DNA from: Auricularia sp. M13
Taxonomy: Eukaryota; Basidiomycota; Agaricomycetes; Auriculariales; Auriculariaceae
Length of the DNA: 64,000 nt
Direction: 5' to 3'
Assembly: GCA_037042915.1 (NCBI GenBank)
Contig: CM073201.1
Coordinates: 1,240,001-1,304,000, forward strand
The translations under genes were made by a program, and so were the position numbers. Each line of letters starts with the position of its first letter. Position 1 is the stretch's first letter. The notes below the pieces were generated by a model. The model was not told the origin of the DNA. It did not search any database and saw only the letters and a list, made by a program, of their open reading frames with translations. Positions 1 through 10,101 of the stretch are shown piece after piece.

Positions 1-327
1 GACCTGACAGTAAGGCGCCCAGATTGTTCCTGTCAATCATGAAAGCGCCGCGTATGTAGATATAGAACTTTGAGAAGGATATACGGGCGCAGAGAACTGG
101 TTTTGTAGAAACCACGACGTGAAACGTCCACGCTGTCTGACACTGGGAGCACCAGGAGGCAATGAATGCATATGCCATGCAAGCGAATGAAATAGGTCGA
201 CAACAGAGTCTCGTTCGAGTCCATATCACCAGACGCCGACAGGAGATTGGTGCATATTTCTGCGCGCGTTACGAAGTGGAAGATGTTCGAGGAAGAGATG
301 CGGAGCAAGCCGAGCCTGTCGTGCGCG

Positions 328-3268
328 ATGACCACCATGAGCTCTATGCAGCGCCGCGGGCCCGGCGCGTTACCAGCTGCTGCATCAGTGGTATCCAGAG
401 TCATCAGCGTAGAAGATTGGGAGGCCAAGGCACCCCTCGGCCCGCGTCAGACGCGTAGCGTGAATCAGCTCAAGCCGCTGTGCGAGGAGCGTCCGCTGCC
501 GCTCAAGGTGCGCTGTACACTCACGGTTGGCGGCCTTATCTAACATCCAAGCAGTTTGCGCCTGAGCAGAAGTCTTCGCGACCCGGCACGCCGTTGGGCA
601 AGATGGGCCGCGGTGCAGTGCTGCCGGGCTCGCCGTCGACGCGTCCAACGACGCCCGTACCGCAGCCCGCCCACCCGCTGCACCCCAAGTTCCCCATTAC
701 CACCCCGCAGCAATTTCACGATTGGTTCGCTGCCGTGGACCGCTCCGTCGCGCACAGCCAGGAAGCGCACTTCCGCGTGCACCTGGCCACCGTCGCGTCG
801 CATCGCGAGAACTGCGACGCGCTGCTGGCTACAGTCGGCGAAGTCGAAACAGACGTCGCAAGTATGCTTGAGGAGTGGAGAAGCGTCGAGCAGGGCGGGC
901 GCAATCTCAAGGACGCGTGTGAGCGCTTACTGGAAGAGCGGGTGCGTCTGTCAAACAATACGAGACGGCACGCATGTCTGAACTGCAACAGGACAGGTAT
1001 CTGCAGGCTGCGGACGCAATCGGCACTCGGCTCGAGTACTTTGCAGAGCTGGAACAGGCTACGCGCATGTTGAACCACCCTGGCGAATCCCTCGTCCTTC
1101 AAACCGACTTTTTGATGATGGTCGAGCGTGTAGACGTGTGTCTAGAATATATGAAGGCTCACGTGCGTAACTTTCATAGGTTTGGAGCTCTCACTCAACC
1201 TCTTGCAGCGACATTTCCGAGAGGCAGAAATATATATCCTTCGCTTCCAGCAATGCTTAACACGAGCCATGACTTTGATCAAGATGTATTTTGTGGGCTC
1301 CCTTAAAGCCCTGACGGTCGATATCACAAAACGGCTCGGGGATAAGGTACCGACCTTTCTACGACATTGATTGTGGCTAAATCTCCATCAGGATGTCTCG
1401 TCGACGTCTGGCGTACATCTTTATTACTCCAAATTCACGTCGGTGTCGAATCAACTAGCGCCCTTACTAGGAGAATTTGAGCGTCGTGCTCACGCACATC
1501 CGGATGAGTTGATGAACTTGCTCACTGAATGCCATAATGCGTACTTTTCGGCGCGGCGAGGACTTCTCATTGCAAAAGTATCGGAGGAAGTGAAAGGATT
1601 AGATCCCGCAGGGGCCGACCTGGTGGAATTGGTGAGCACGATCACACTGGCCGGACAGCTTGTTGATTCACACTCTTCTAGACACGCTCTGGTTGCGGTT
1701 ATATTCGCCAGCTGTGCACCGACGAGTACAACCTTTACAAGCAATTTTTTGACTCAGGGGAGGACAAGCTATAGTGAGTGATTTCTCCTGCTCAGGTCGA
1801 CCATTTACCACCACTTTGCAGCGCTTACCTGGAGAACTTGTGTGATTACCTCTACGATGACTTGCGCCCGCGAATACTGCACGAACCCCGCCTCCATGTA
1901 CTAGGCGAAGTTTGCACAGTATTGCAGGCGTTGATGGTCCTCGACGTCCAAGATGCGGACGACGAAGAACGGAATGGCCACCATGAACCGGAATCCGCCC
2001 TCAGCCCATCTCGGTCGCAGCATGCGCTACAGAGAAAGGGCATCGGTCCTCTGCATATTAGCCATTTCCTGCGCATGATATTACAGGATGCGCAAACGCG
2101 CCTTTTCTTCAAGGCGCAGACACTTGTCCAGAGCGAGATTCGGTATTATGTGCCGAAGGGGGACGATTTGGCGTATCCCGACAAACTCACTGGTGTGTTC
2201 TCGTATTTTTTGCATGCGCCTGCTAATTACATAAATCTTCAAGGTGCTGTCGTAAGCAAGGTCGATTCGAAAGAGCTGGAAAGCATACGACACCTCTTTC
2301 CGTTACCGGCCGTCGAGAAGGCGGACGGGTGGTACCCGACGTTACGAAAGACCTTGTGGGTTCTTGCCCAGTTGCACGACTTTGCAAGTGTATGTACCCA
2401 ACATGAGCCTGGTTGACCTCATTTCTGATGTCGCGTATGCAGCCCGCCATATTGGAGGACATCGCGCAAGAAGCCGTCACTCTTTGTAGACAATCCCTGG
2501 TCACCGCGTCCGACACCCTTGCTGCCAAGGCGTCGCCCCCCGCGGTCATTGATGGCCACCTCTTCCTCATCCGCCACTTGCTGCTTCTCAAAGAGACTGT
2601 TGCCACTCTGGACTTTGCGTCACAGGGAACCACAGATCCCGAGCCCCCCTCAACGACGGACACCCTTGGCAATCTCCTCAGGGCGACCTCTTCTCTATTC
2701 TCACCCAGCGGGTTGCTCTCAACACTCGTCATGCCACGGACGGTGGAGAGTATAGCTGACGCGAAGGCCGTAAGTCCCTCTGACCGCATTACGCCACAAC
2801 CCTCCCCCTGACTGGCCACAGGGCGTCGACCACGAGCTTAAACGTGCCTGCGAGGAACTCATCGCATTGAGTGCGAAGAACGCCACTCAGAACTTGCGCA
2901 CCTTCGTTGAGCGCTGCACTGAGCATCGTGCGTCCGCCGAGAAGGGTGGCGGCGCCCTTGCTTCGCAGGACTTTGCATCCCCCGCACGCATAGAGGAGAC
3001 GCATGCCGCGTTCCGAGAGACGTGCGCGCGCGAGCTGCAGGCCATATGCAGCAAAATGAGGCTTTACCTTGAAGACGAGAAGGCTGTGGCGGTATTGCTC
3101 GCTCCCGTGCAGGCCAAGGTCGTCGAAGACTATTCGGCGTTCCGCGACCTCCTCAGGGTCGAGTACGAACCAGGGCAGATCGCGTTCTCGGAAGGGAACG
3201 AGCTGCTTCTGACTGCTGACTTGTGGGCATGGCTGCGCAGATGCTGCGAACTGGACTCATCCAAATAG
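328..3268 (+). CDS. COG3: Conserved oligomeric Golgi complex subunit 3 (COG3/Sec34)
   Basis: COG3 is part of lobe A of the COG tethering complex, which captures retrograde vesicles at the Golgi. Predicted exons are 328-507, 552-941, 992-1162, 1209-1346, 1392-1631, 1682-1773, 1822-2389, 2443-2769 and 2822-3268. All junctions keep frame and give about 850 aa, near the usual family length. The Sec34 core is clear: a helical stretch ending in LKDACERLLEER, then TRLEYFAELEQATRMLNHPG, VERVDVCLEYMKAH and TRAMTLIKMYFVGSLKALT. The start at 328 gives MTTMSSMQ; ATGs at 337 and 346 are alternatives. The second exon could begin at 555 instead of 552. The last exon ends in a less typical way, so its 3' end is the least certain part. 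The family call is confident. Confidence 0.88.
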
Positions 3269-4276
3269 ATGTGCCCACTGGAGCTGTTCACTCGTGGTCC
3301 AGAGCTGACCGACATGCTGACCTCCGCCGATCGACCTGGTGTTAGCAGACGATTACCTACGAGCGCTGTTGCTGTACGACTCATCGACTGACAGCGTATG
3401 GCACAGAACTCCGCTGGCGCGGCGAGCTCTTCGCAAATCAGCGGGTTATGTTAGTCGCACAAAGTCTCTTGTCGGTGGAGCTTCCTCTGTTTTCTGTTCT
3501 CGATCGTCGCACTCGGTTTTCATGGGGGGCAACGTGATTTCCATCTACGTCTCTGGACGCCGAGAGGTGAGACTCTCGTGCTCAATTATCTAAACGAACA
3601 TGCGCGGGCACAGCAAGGATGGCTATGAAGCATGTAGAATTTGCCCAGATCAGAGTCGGCCGATGAAACAGCGCCCGTCTTGACACTGGCCCGAAATGCT
3701 GCGCACGCCGGGTGCAGCCTTGACGTCCACAGCCTGCCATGAATGCTCATCCTCATCCGGCAAGCCGGTGTGGCGGATCCGCGTGACCCCGCGTCTGGGA
3801 TCGTCGCTTCGCCTTGATCGGCTTCATGTAGGCTTCTTGTCGAGTCTCTTCTTCCGCATGTCCCTGAGCGTCCCCCACATCGCCACGAGACCACTGCGGG
3901 GCCATGTCTACTCATTCAACCTCGTCTCCCCTGCTCGCACCCAATCTCCAAGGGTAGCAGATCTTGAATGCGGAGAAGAGCCGCTCCACCAGATTGACTG
4001 CGCCCAAATAGCCCTTGCACTTGCACGTTGCTGCATGGGGTGGCTCGATGCATCCGCTGCTTTGGGCATTGGCACCGCCCATGATTCACAGAAGCACGGA
4101 GTCGGACCATTCGCATTTCATGGAGATGATGATGGTGGTGGCTTGGAATACAAGGAACAACACAGAAAGTGAATTGCGTTTGAAGAACGCCCGACATGCA
4201 GAGAAGTCCAATATATGTAGAGTGTCCGCGACAGTCCGCGTATGCGCACATTTTTGCCGTATCATTGTTCAAGAGT
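3269..4276. other. Intergenic stretch between COG3 and viperin-like gene
   Basis: The two flanking genes converge here. Short open frames exist on both strands, but none shows a recognisable domain or a credible chain of exons. I see no repeat or RNA gene. Confidence 0.5.
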
Positions 4277-5562
4277 TCACCAATCAAGGCTCTCCTCATC
4301 CTTTTTTGTGGTCCAGTCGAACACGCCTCCGCGGCGTATGAAGGCCTTTTCGTCGAAACCAGCGTCCTTCAACGCCTCCAGCACGCCAACATCGAGAATA
4401 GAGCGGCCGGGTGTCTTCACACCGCCTTGAGAGTTGAGAAACCTAAGATTCTATGGTGTCAATAAACAATGCCACACGATGATGCCCGCGCCAACCTCAT
4501 TTTCTCATCCAGCAAGAGGTACGAGTCTCGCATGGTGTCATTGTCCTCGGGCACGAGGCACGGCAGCTCGCGGTGTCGTTCGAGAAACGCAGAGAACTGC
4601 TTGGTCGTTACCAAGAGGTCGCGCGCGTCGCGCAAGGCGCCGTTGTCTTGGCCAGTGTTTTCGCCGTCCAATAGCAGCACCTGAAACACCTGACCCGCAA
4701 CAAACATTATAAGCTCTCACTTCAGCGATCACAACGCCAGATGTTTAATCTGCACCAACTTTCCAGCGGAACGGGGCGAGTTCCTCGATGGCGAGCGTCA
4801 TGTCCTCTTCCCAGTTGTACCTGCGGCGTGTGCTGAGGTGAGACGGTGCGGGGAGGGGAGGGAACGGCGTACTTGTTGACGACAGTGTTGATCTTGAGGC
4901 GGATCCCGCGCTCTCTGCACCACTGGGCGACCCGGAAGACGCGTCCGATGTGCGCCCCGCTGCCGTTCTCGGACCGGCCAATGCGCACGTTGGTCTCGGG
5001 CTCGAAGCTGTCGCAGCTGATGGCCATGATGTCGAGGAAGCGGCCGTACTCGTCCAGCCACTTCTCGGTCACCTTACTCGCGTTGTTGACGATGGAGGTC
5101 GACTCTAAATGTAATTCCTCCTGCCAAGTCGTCAGAGATGGTCCTGCGCGCCGGTGATGCGATGAGGGCCCACCTTGCAGAAGCGGAAGATCTCGCCGAT
5201 GAAGGCCGGCTGCAGGAAAGGCTCGCCGCCGCTGATGTTGAGTTTTTGCATTCCTGCGTCGCGCAGCATGCGGAGAGCACGTTTGGCATCGTCGAGAGGG
5301 AGGATGTCGACGGATTTTTGAGTGTGAAAGCAAAAGGCACAACTGTGGCGAAGTTGGGGTTAAGTGTGGCAAACATAACAATGAGAGGTACGTGCATACC
5401 TGTAGTTGCACTGACGTTCGTTGAGGACGATGGAGTTTGAGAGACACGACATTTTGCAACAGGGAGAACCGTCACCTTTCGATGTGGAAAATAGTTAACA
5501 GAGATAGGTTGGAATGTCGCGATGTGCTCGCGGCGAGCAGTAATAGGCAACCAGCGGACCAT
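4277..5562 (-). CDS. Viperin-like radical-SAM enzyme (RSAD2 family)
   Basis: Viperins are radical-SAM enzymes that convert CTP to the chain terminator ddhCTP and act in antiviral defence in animals; homologues occur in fungi and prokaryotes. Seven exons join in frame: 5476-5562, 5400-5410, 5174-5342, 4873-5102, 4760-4820, 4496-4689 and 4277-4442 (918 nt, 305 aa). Visible motifs in order: PISVNYF, the iron-sulfur motif CNYSCAFCFH (CX3CX2C), ISGGEPF, STSIVNNAS, LDIMAISCDSF, IKINTVVNKYN-like text, FRWKVFQVLLLDGEN, CLVPEDN, and a C-terminal block SILDVGVLEALKDAGFDEKA followed by RRGG and a terminal tryptophan. No N-terminal amphipathic extension is present, unlike animal viperin, so it is probably soluble. 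The second exon is only 11 nt. I am confident of the family; the substrate in this fungus is inference. Confidence 0.92.
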
Positions 5563-6556
5563 TTTTGCAGGATAACAGGGAGGGATAATGATGGTTCACA
5601 CATCTCGCGAGACCTCAAGCGTTTATACTCGTGAGAGCGAAGCGCTGGCAATTGTAAGATCCCCCCTCGCCGTCGCCTCGCGGCACCGAATGGAGACGTC
5701 GCGTGGGGTAAGAGAACAGCAAGCGAGATCTTGTTCGCTGAATACTGTTCGGACCGGGCCTTTGACTCTTAGGCGTTGGGACGTTGACAGTAATAAGAAT
5801 CTTCCGCCACAGGACGAAGGTGATGACGCTTGCACGCCGCTTTACGACACGGCGCAGACCCGCGCTGGCGTCCTGACAGGGACGGGGTATGCACCAGGGT
5901 GGTGCTGAGTTACGAAGCGGGCGAGCGAGCAGCGCTGTAGGCCCGGGCTGCCAGTGGCATGTTTAGTTATGCAGGCGGCCAGGGAACACGTTGCAAAGGA
6001 ACCCGACGCCAACGCGCGAGCGTCGACATCAGCGCGTGAGGGCGGACGCTCCCTCTCGCGCAATACGGCGGATCTCAACAGCGCTAGCGCTTGCTTCCAT
6101 GTAGACGTCTGAGAACACTAATATCAAGTGACCCGGGAACGTGTTGTCAGACGGCGCAGGCAAGGCACGCCCGGCGAAGTACGCGCAGTGTTAGTGACAG
6201 TCGTCCGTCGTTCGTGCACCCCAGAATCCGGCAATTGTCATTGGAACTGAGCGGCACACTGGGCGAGTCTGGCGAGGGCGCAGATCGCCGCGGGCGTGGG
6301 CATAAGGTTGGGCCAAGACAGGTCCGTCCGGGCAAGCGGTGGCCGGAGACAGGACGCCTGCAAACAAGGGACGCGCTGTTGGGGACATGACAGTACGAAT
6401 ACATTTTGGAAGCGCTGCAGAGGCCCGGGCGGCAGTGTGGCTGGAGCCAGGCAAGCAAGCAACACGACACATCTACGAGAGCGGCGGCGGAGACACGGTG
6501 CGGCGCAGCAGAGCAAATGCAAGAATACAAACCCGCGGCTCTCGTCGCCGCTGAGC
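5563..6556. other. About 1 kb without a supported gene
   Basis: This lies between the 5' end of the viperin-like gene and the 3' end of Sm-D3. It is GC-rich with many short overlapping frames, none recognisable. The part next to 5563 must contain the viperin-like promoter. I see no distinct repeat. Confidence 0.45.
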
Positions 6557-7158
6557 CTAACGCCTGATGCCTCTTCCGCCTGGCGCCCCGCGTGCGCGCC
6601 GAGCTGTGGGTGGCCAAGAATTAGCATGGGCCCCGCTGTGCTGGCGCCGGGAAACACACCGTTTGCTGCAAACAGAGCCGGGGTCAGCAGACGGCTCTCG
6701 CACGCAGTAGTATCTGGCACACACCTCTCATAATGGTGGCACGCCCACGCGCCGTGCCAATGCCCCTGCCGCGCATGGCGTTGGGCCCGACACGCTTAAA
6801 CCTGGCGCGCGCGGTTAGTTGCTAGCCAGCCAGGCATCGGATGCGGGCGCGCGCTCACATTGGCGCGTTCTGCAGCATGTCGGGTACGATGAAAAACCGC
6901 ACCATGCTCCCGCGGATGTAGACCTGGTCCAGCTGCGACACGCGCCCGTCGCGGCCAGTGACAGTGATGTCCTTGAGCGAGATGTTGAGCGAGTCCTCGG
7001 CTGCACACAGTCAATTCAGCCCGCCCGTGCGTCGCCCGGCCCAACGCACCCTCGAGGAGCTTTCCGCGATAGAGCTGACCAGTCTTGAGCTCTACGGTAA
7101 TAATGTGGCCCATGGCCTCGTGCAGCAGCTTGACGGGGACTCCGAGCGTGCTCGTCAT
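6557..7158 (-). CDS. SMD3: Small nuclear ribonucleoprotein Sm D3
   Basis: Core spliceosomal Sm-ring protein. Four exons join in frame: 7050-7158, 6859-7000, 6725-6801 and 6557-6603 (375 nt, 124 aa, normal for SmD3). Exon 1 gives [20 protein letters not shown] and YRGKLLE. Exon 2 supplies the rest of the Sm1 motif and Sm2 ([22 protein letters not shown]). Exon 3 adds [13 protein letters not shown], and a 47-nt last exon gives the RG-rich tail ending GGRGIRR. That tail is typical of SmD3 and is recovered only if the last intron is removed. The start MTSTLG is chosen because it directly precedes the conserved VPVKLLHEA block. It is on the same strand as the GST gene, whose stop lies 127 bp upstream of this start. 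Confidence 0.93.
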
Positions 7159-7285
7159 GGCGGCCGATGGGAACTGAGTCGCGACTGACGCGTTCAAAGT
7201 CCGCTTCAACTTCGTTCTTTCATTCAATTTCTGTGAGGAGCTGCTACATGCGACGGGCACTGGTAATACATCGAAAATTGCAACA

Positions 7286-8328
7286 CTAGTTGGCCTTGCG
7301 GTTCTGGCGCGCGGGCAGGAACCGCTCCTTGGCTAAGTCCGTCACGCGCTGCACAGGGAACGTGTCCACGACGCTCTTCCTGCTGGTGACCGTGTTCCAG
7401 TAGTTGTTGAACTTGGCGTACTTGGGGTCGGTCGTGAGGGTTTTGAGCACCTCCTGGCCTTCCTCCGACGAGAACGCGCCGATGTCGGTCTCAAGGTAGA
7501 GCTTCAGGCGCGCGAGGAACGGCGCAACGAGGACTTCCGCGGCGCTGAACTTGTCGCCGAGGAAGAACGGTCCCTGCTCCGGGAGGAGGCTCTGCACAGT
7601 CTCGATGCCCTTGAGCAGCTCCTCTTTCGCCTCGCCCTTGTACGCAAACTGGGAGTACTGGAATGATTCGACTCAGGCACCTCTATACACGTTGGATTGA
7701 TCAAGACTTACAGGGCCGATGAATTTGTTCACAAACGTATCGACAAAGTAGCGGATTTGCGCGCGCTGGACGGGATCGGCAGGCAGGATGGTGTTGGGGA
7801 ACAAGTCCGCGATGACTGCATACGGACAGGCCGTTCAGCGCTGCCTGCTGCACTTGTCACAAACATCGTGGGACTCACATTCGACGGTGATCGCGCTCTC
7901 GGGGATCTTGACGCTCTCGGGCGACGGGTTGGCCGGGTCCACTTTGGGGCCGCCGTAGGCAATAGTCGGGACCTGTACATTGTACAAGCAAGCAGAGGTC
8001 AGGTCAGTAACTTAGCACACAAGACGGGGGGCAGTGGCTGACCTTCGAGGCCGGGTTGATCTTAGGTGCGTACCACTCTGCATGCGCACGCGCGGGCCCG
8101 AGTCAGCGGCGTGTGGCTGTCAGGGCAGGGGCGGGGGTGGGGGCGCACCAGGCTTGTTCCTCAAGTCGATCTCGTACTCCGTATAGTCCGCGCCGACTTC
8201 CTTGAGCGCGATGCGCGTGCGCTGCGCCCACGGGCAGATCTACGTTCCCGGCCGTTCATGAGCCACAGGCTGAAGGAACTTGCGAGTATACGCACGTCGG
8301 CGCTGTAGACGGTGATCTGGTCGGGCAT
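7286..8328 (-). CDS. Glutathione transferase, omega-like
   Basis: Cytosolic GST with an N-terminal thioredoxin fold and an all-helical C-terminal domain. Six exons join in frame: 8296-8328, 8149-8239, 8043-8077, 7879-7972, 7712-7815 and 7286-7657 (729 nt, 242 aa). The N-terminus reads [11 protein letters not shown] then [14 protein letters not shown]. The cysteine before PWAQR is at the position of the catalytic Cys of omega-class GSTs, which usually act as thiol transferases or dehydroascorbate reductases. Later come the cis-proline segment [10 protein letters not shown] and the ESAITVEFIADLFP segment that contacts glutathione. The C-terminal domain contains [20 protein letters not shown]. 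Omega-like class is inferred from the Cys; other fungal Cys-GSTs are possible. Confidence 0.88.
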
Positions 8329-8808
8329 GGTGCTTACGGTACGGTACGATGAGATAGGGGGGATGCAGGAGTGTGCTGTAGTGCTTCCGTCAGCCACATA
8401 GTGTGCGAGCACGCCGTATATAAGTGCCTCAGAACCGTCTTACTAATACGACTTCGCAGCGAAGCAATCCCCCGCGCCCTGGCTGCACTCGCCATAGTGC
8501 CGCGGTATGACGGCACCGTTCGTACGAATGTCGTCGCGATTCTTGCTGCGTTGACCTGTATCGCGAGCTTGACTAGCATTGGCATATATATCGGTTTGGA
8601 TTACAGCCCTCCTTTCTCACCTGTCGGGGTCGGAGTCCACGTTATATCGGAGTAGCAACGGTAGTTCTCTTTGTCAGTCGATGGCTGACAAAGCTGATTC
8701 GATGCGGTTCACTGCGGGGCAGAGATTGACTTTAAGACTAATTCAATCAAGTCAGGATGCTTTGGAAGCAATCTCGAGGAGCCTGGTAGACGCTACCAGA
8801 ATAGCATT
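8329..8808. promoter_or_regulatory. Upstream region of the omega-like GST
   Basis: This is the 5' flank of the minus-strand GST, running to the target duplication of the adjacent transposon. It has no supported gene. Specific promoter elements are not identified. Confidence 0.35.
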
Positions 8809-9798
8809 TAGATTCGGAACCAAACCCCTCCGGCCGGCAGCCGGAGGGGTTTGTGCCAAAGTCCGCTATACGGGGGACCCAGGATTATAGAATAGCAGCT
8901 GAACGACACATTTTAAAACCTAAGTTGATAAGTGAAGTTGAAAGCCAAGAAGCATATCTACTATTCCAGATACTCAGCATATTTTAATATAGCCATTCCT
9001 CTCGTCGTAGGCGGCAAATCAGTCGGGGGTCGCGACAGCCTCAACCCGACAATACACAGCTCCTCGAAGAGCCCGATACACTCAGAAAGACTACCTCACA
9101 GATTTGAAAATTCAATTAGGTCTATATCTATGCGATAAATTAATTTTGGCCGATTTGAACGACCTCTGGTCTCGTCGCAGGTAATATACGCTGCATTGTG
9201 GCTTGCCGCTCCGAATTCATGACCCATTTATCACATAAAATCGGGAATTGTGCTTCAGAATTTATGTTTTGGGAACTTAATAAGTCATTTTCTTGCATAA
9301 GGCGTCGTTTCTTGGCCCCTGAATCTGCGTTTGGCCGCCGACACGAGCGTCGGTCGCGGGTCTGATGGAGCGGATATACTTCCGACATTGCTCCCGGATT
9401 TGCCCTCTCCGCCTACGGGAAGTTGCATTCCCATGAAACGGCAGCTCCTAGCGTGCATATCTTTTATGCAAAGCTTCATAGAACTATTTAATATGATTTA
9501 TGAATAACCTTTGAGGACGACTGAATAATCATGACACAAGATATGCCTAGAGGATGTTGAAAAAATGAAGAGCTCCATTGCCTCCCCACCAGAGCAGTTC
9601 GCACATACCCTGCGGCTATTCTGTCTATATATTCAGGTAGAGATGGTCCTTGGCTACAGTTTTGGTGCTTGTAGCGAGTCGCCAGGAGTTGAGGAGGATG
9701 CACTATTCTATAATCCTAGGTCCCCGATTTGGCGGACTGAGTCATAAGCCCCTCTGCGAGGGCGCTCGGCTAGCGCCGAGCGGGCTTAGTTGAGTCTA
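8809..9798. mobile_element. Non-autonomous TIR element, copy 1 (9-bp target duplication)
   Basis: 990-bp element flanked by a perfect 9-bp direct repeat AATAGCATT (8800-8808 and 9799-9807). The ends are imperfect inverted repeats: left TAGATTCGGAACCAAACCC, right, read inwards, TAGACTCAACTAAGCCC. A GC-rich palindrome lies just inside each end (left CCCCTCCGG paired with CCGGAGGGG; right CGCTCGG paired with CCGAGCG). The interior is AT-rich relative to the flanks and has no transposase. Copy 2 has the same end structure. A 9-bp duplication suggests a Mutator-like or related transposase in trans, but the terminal bases do not settle the superfamily. Confidence 0.85.
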
Positions 9799-9807
9799 AA
9801 TAGCATT

Positions 9808-10101
9808 CGACTGGCAGTTGTACAGCTCGAGAGCGAGACCCGCAGATGAATTGTAAGCCCATGATGCATAATAGTGATAAAACAAACAACTTGCGGACGG
9901 CGCCCCTGGGACAATGTTGGTCAGACTTAATTATAACCACCACGAACTATGCAATTAACAGTGAAGCAAGATATACCATACATATTGTCCCGAGATCTGA
10001 GCGAGCGGCAGAGCTCGCGAAAAGCGACTGTTGCAGTACTGTCCGATGAGGAGCGACGCGTTCCCGACCCCCAGCTAACTGGATATCGTCGTAAACCTCC
10101 T
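9808..10101. other. Spacer between transposon copy 1 and GH79 gene
   Basis: AT-rich noncoding spacer at the 3' end of the GH79 gene. I see nothing else in it. Confidence 0.5.

Noticed and set aside
6147-6720. Long minus-strand frames over and beyond the Sm-D3 last exon
   Set aside because: Cys/Arg/Pro-rich shadow frames crossing the Sm-D3 3' intron and UTR. The conserved SmD3 tail is in another frame.
9746-9798. Helitron 3' end
   Set aside because: The hairpin is followed by CTTAGTTGAG and lacks a clear CTRR end. The element has TIRs and a 9-bp duplication, which Helitrons do not make.
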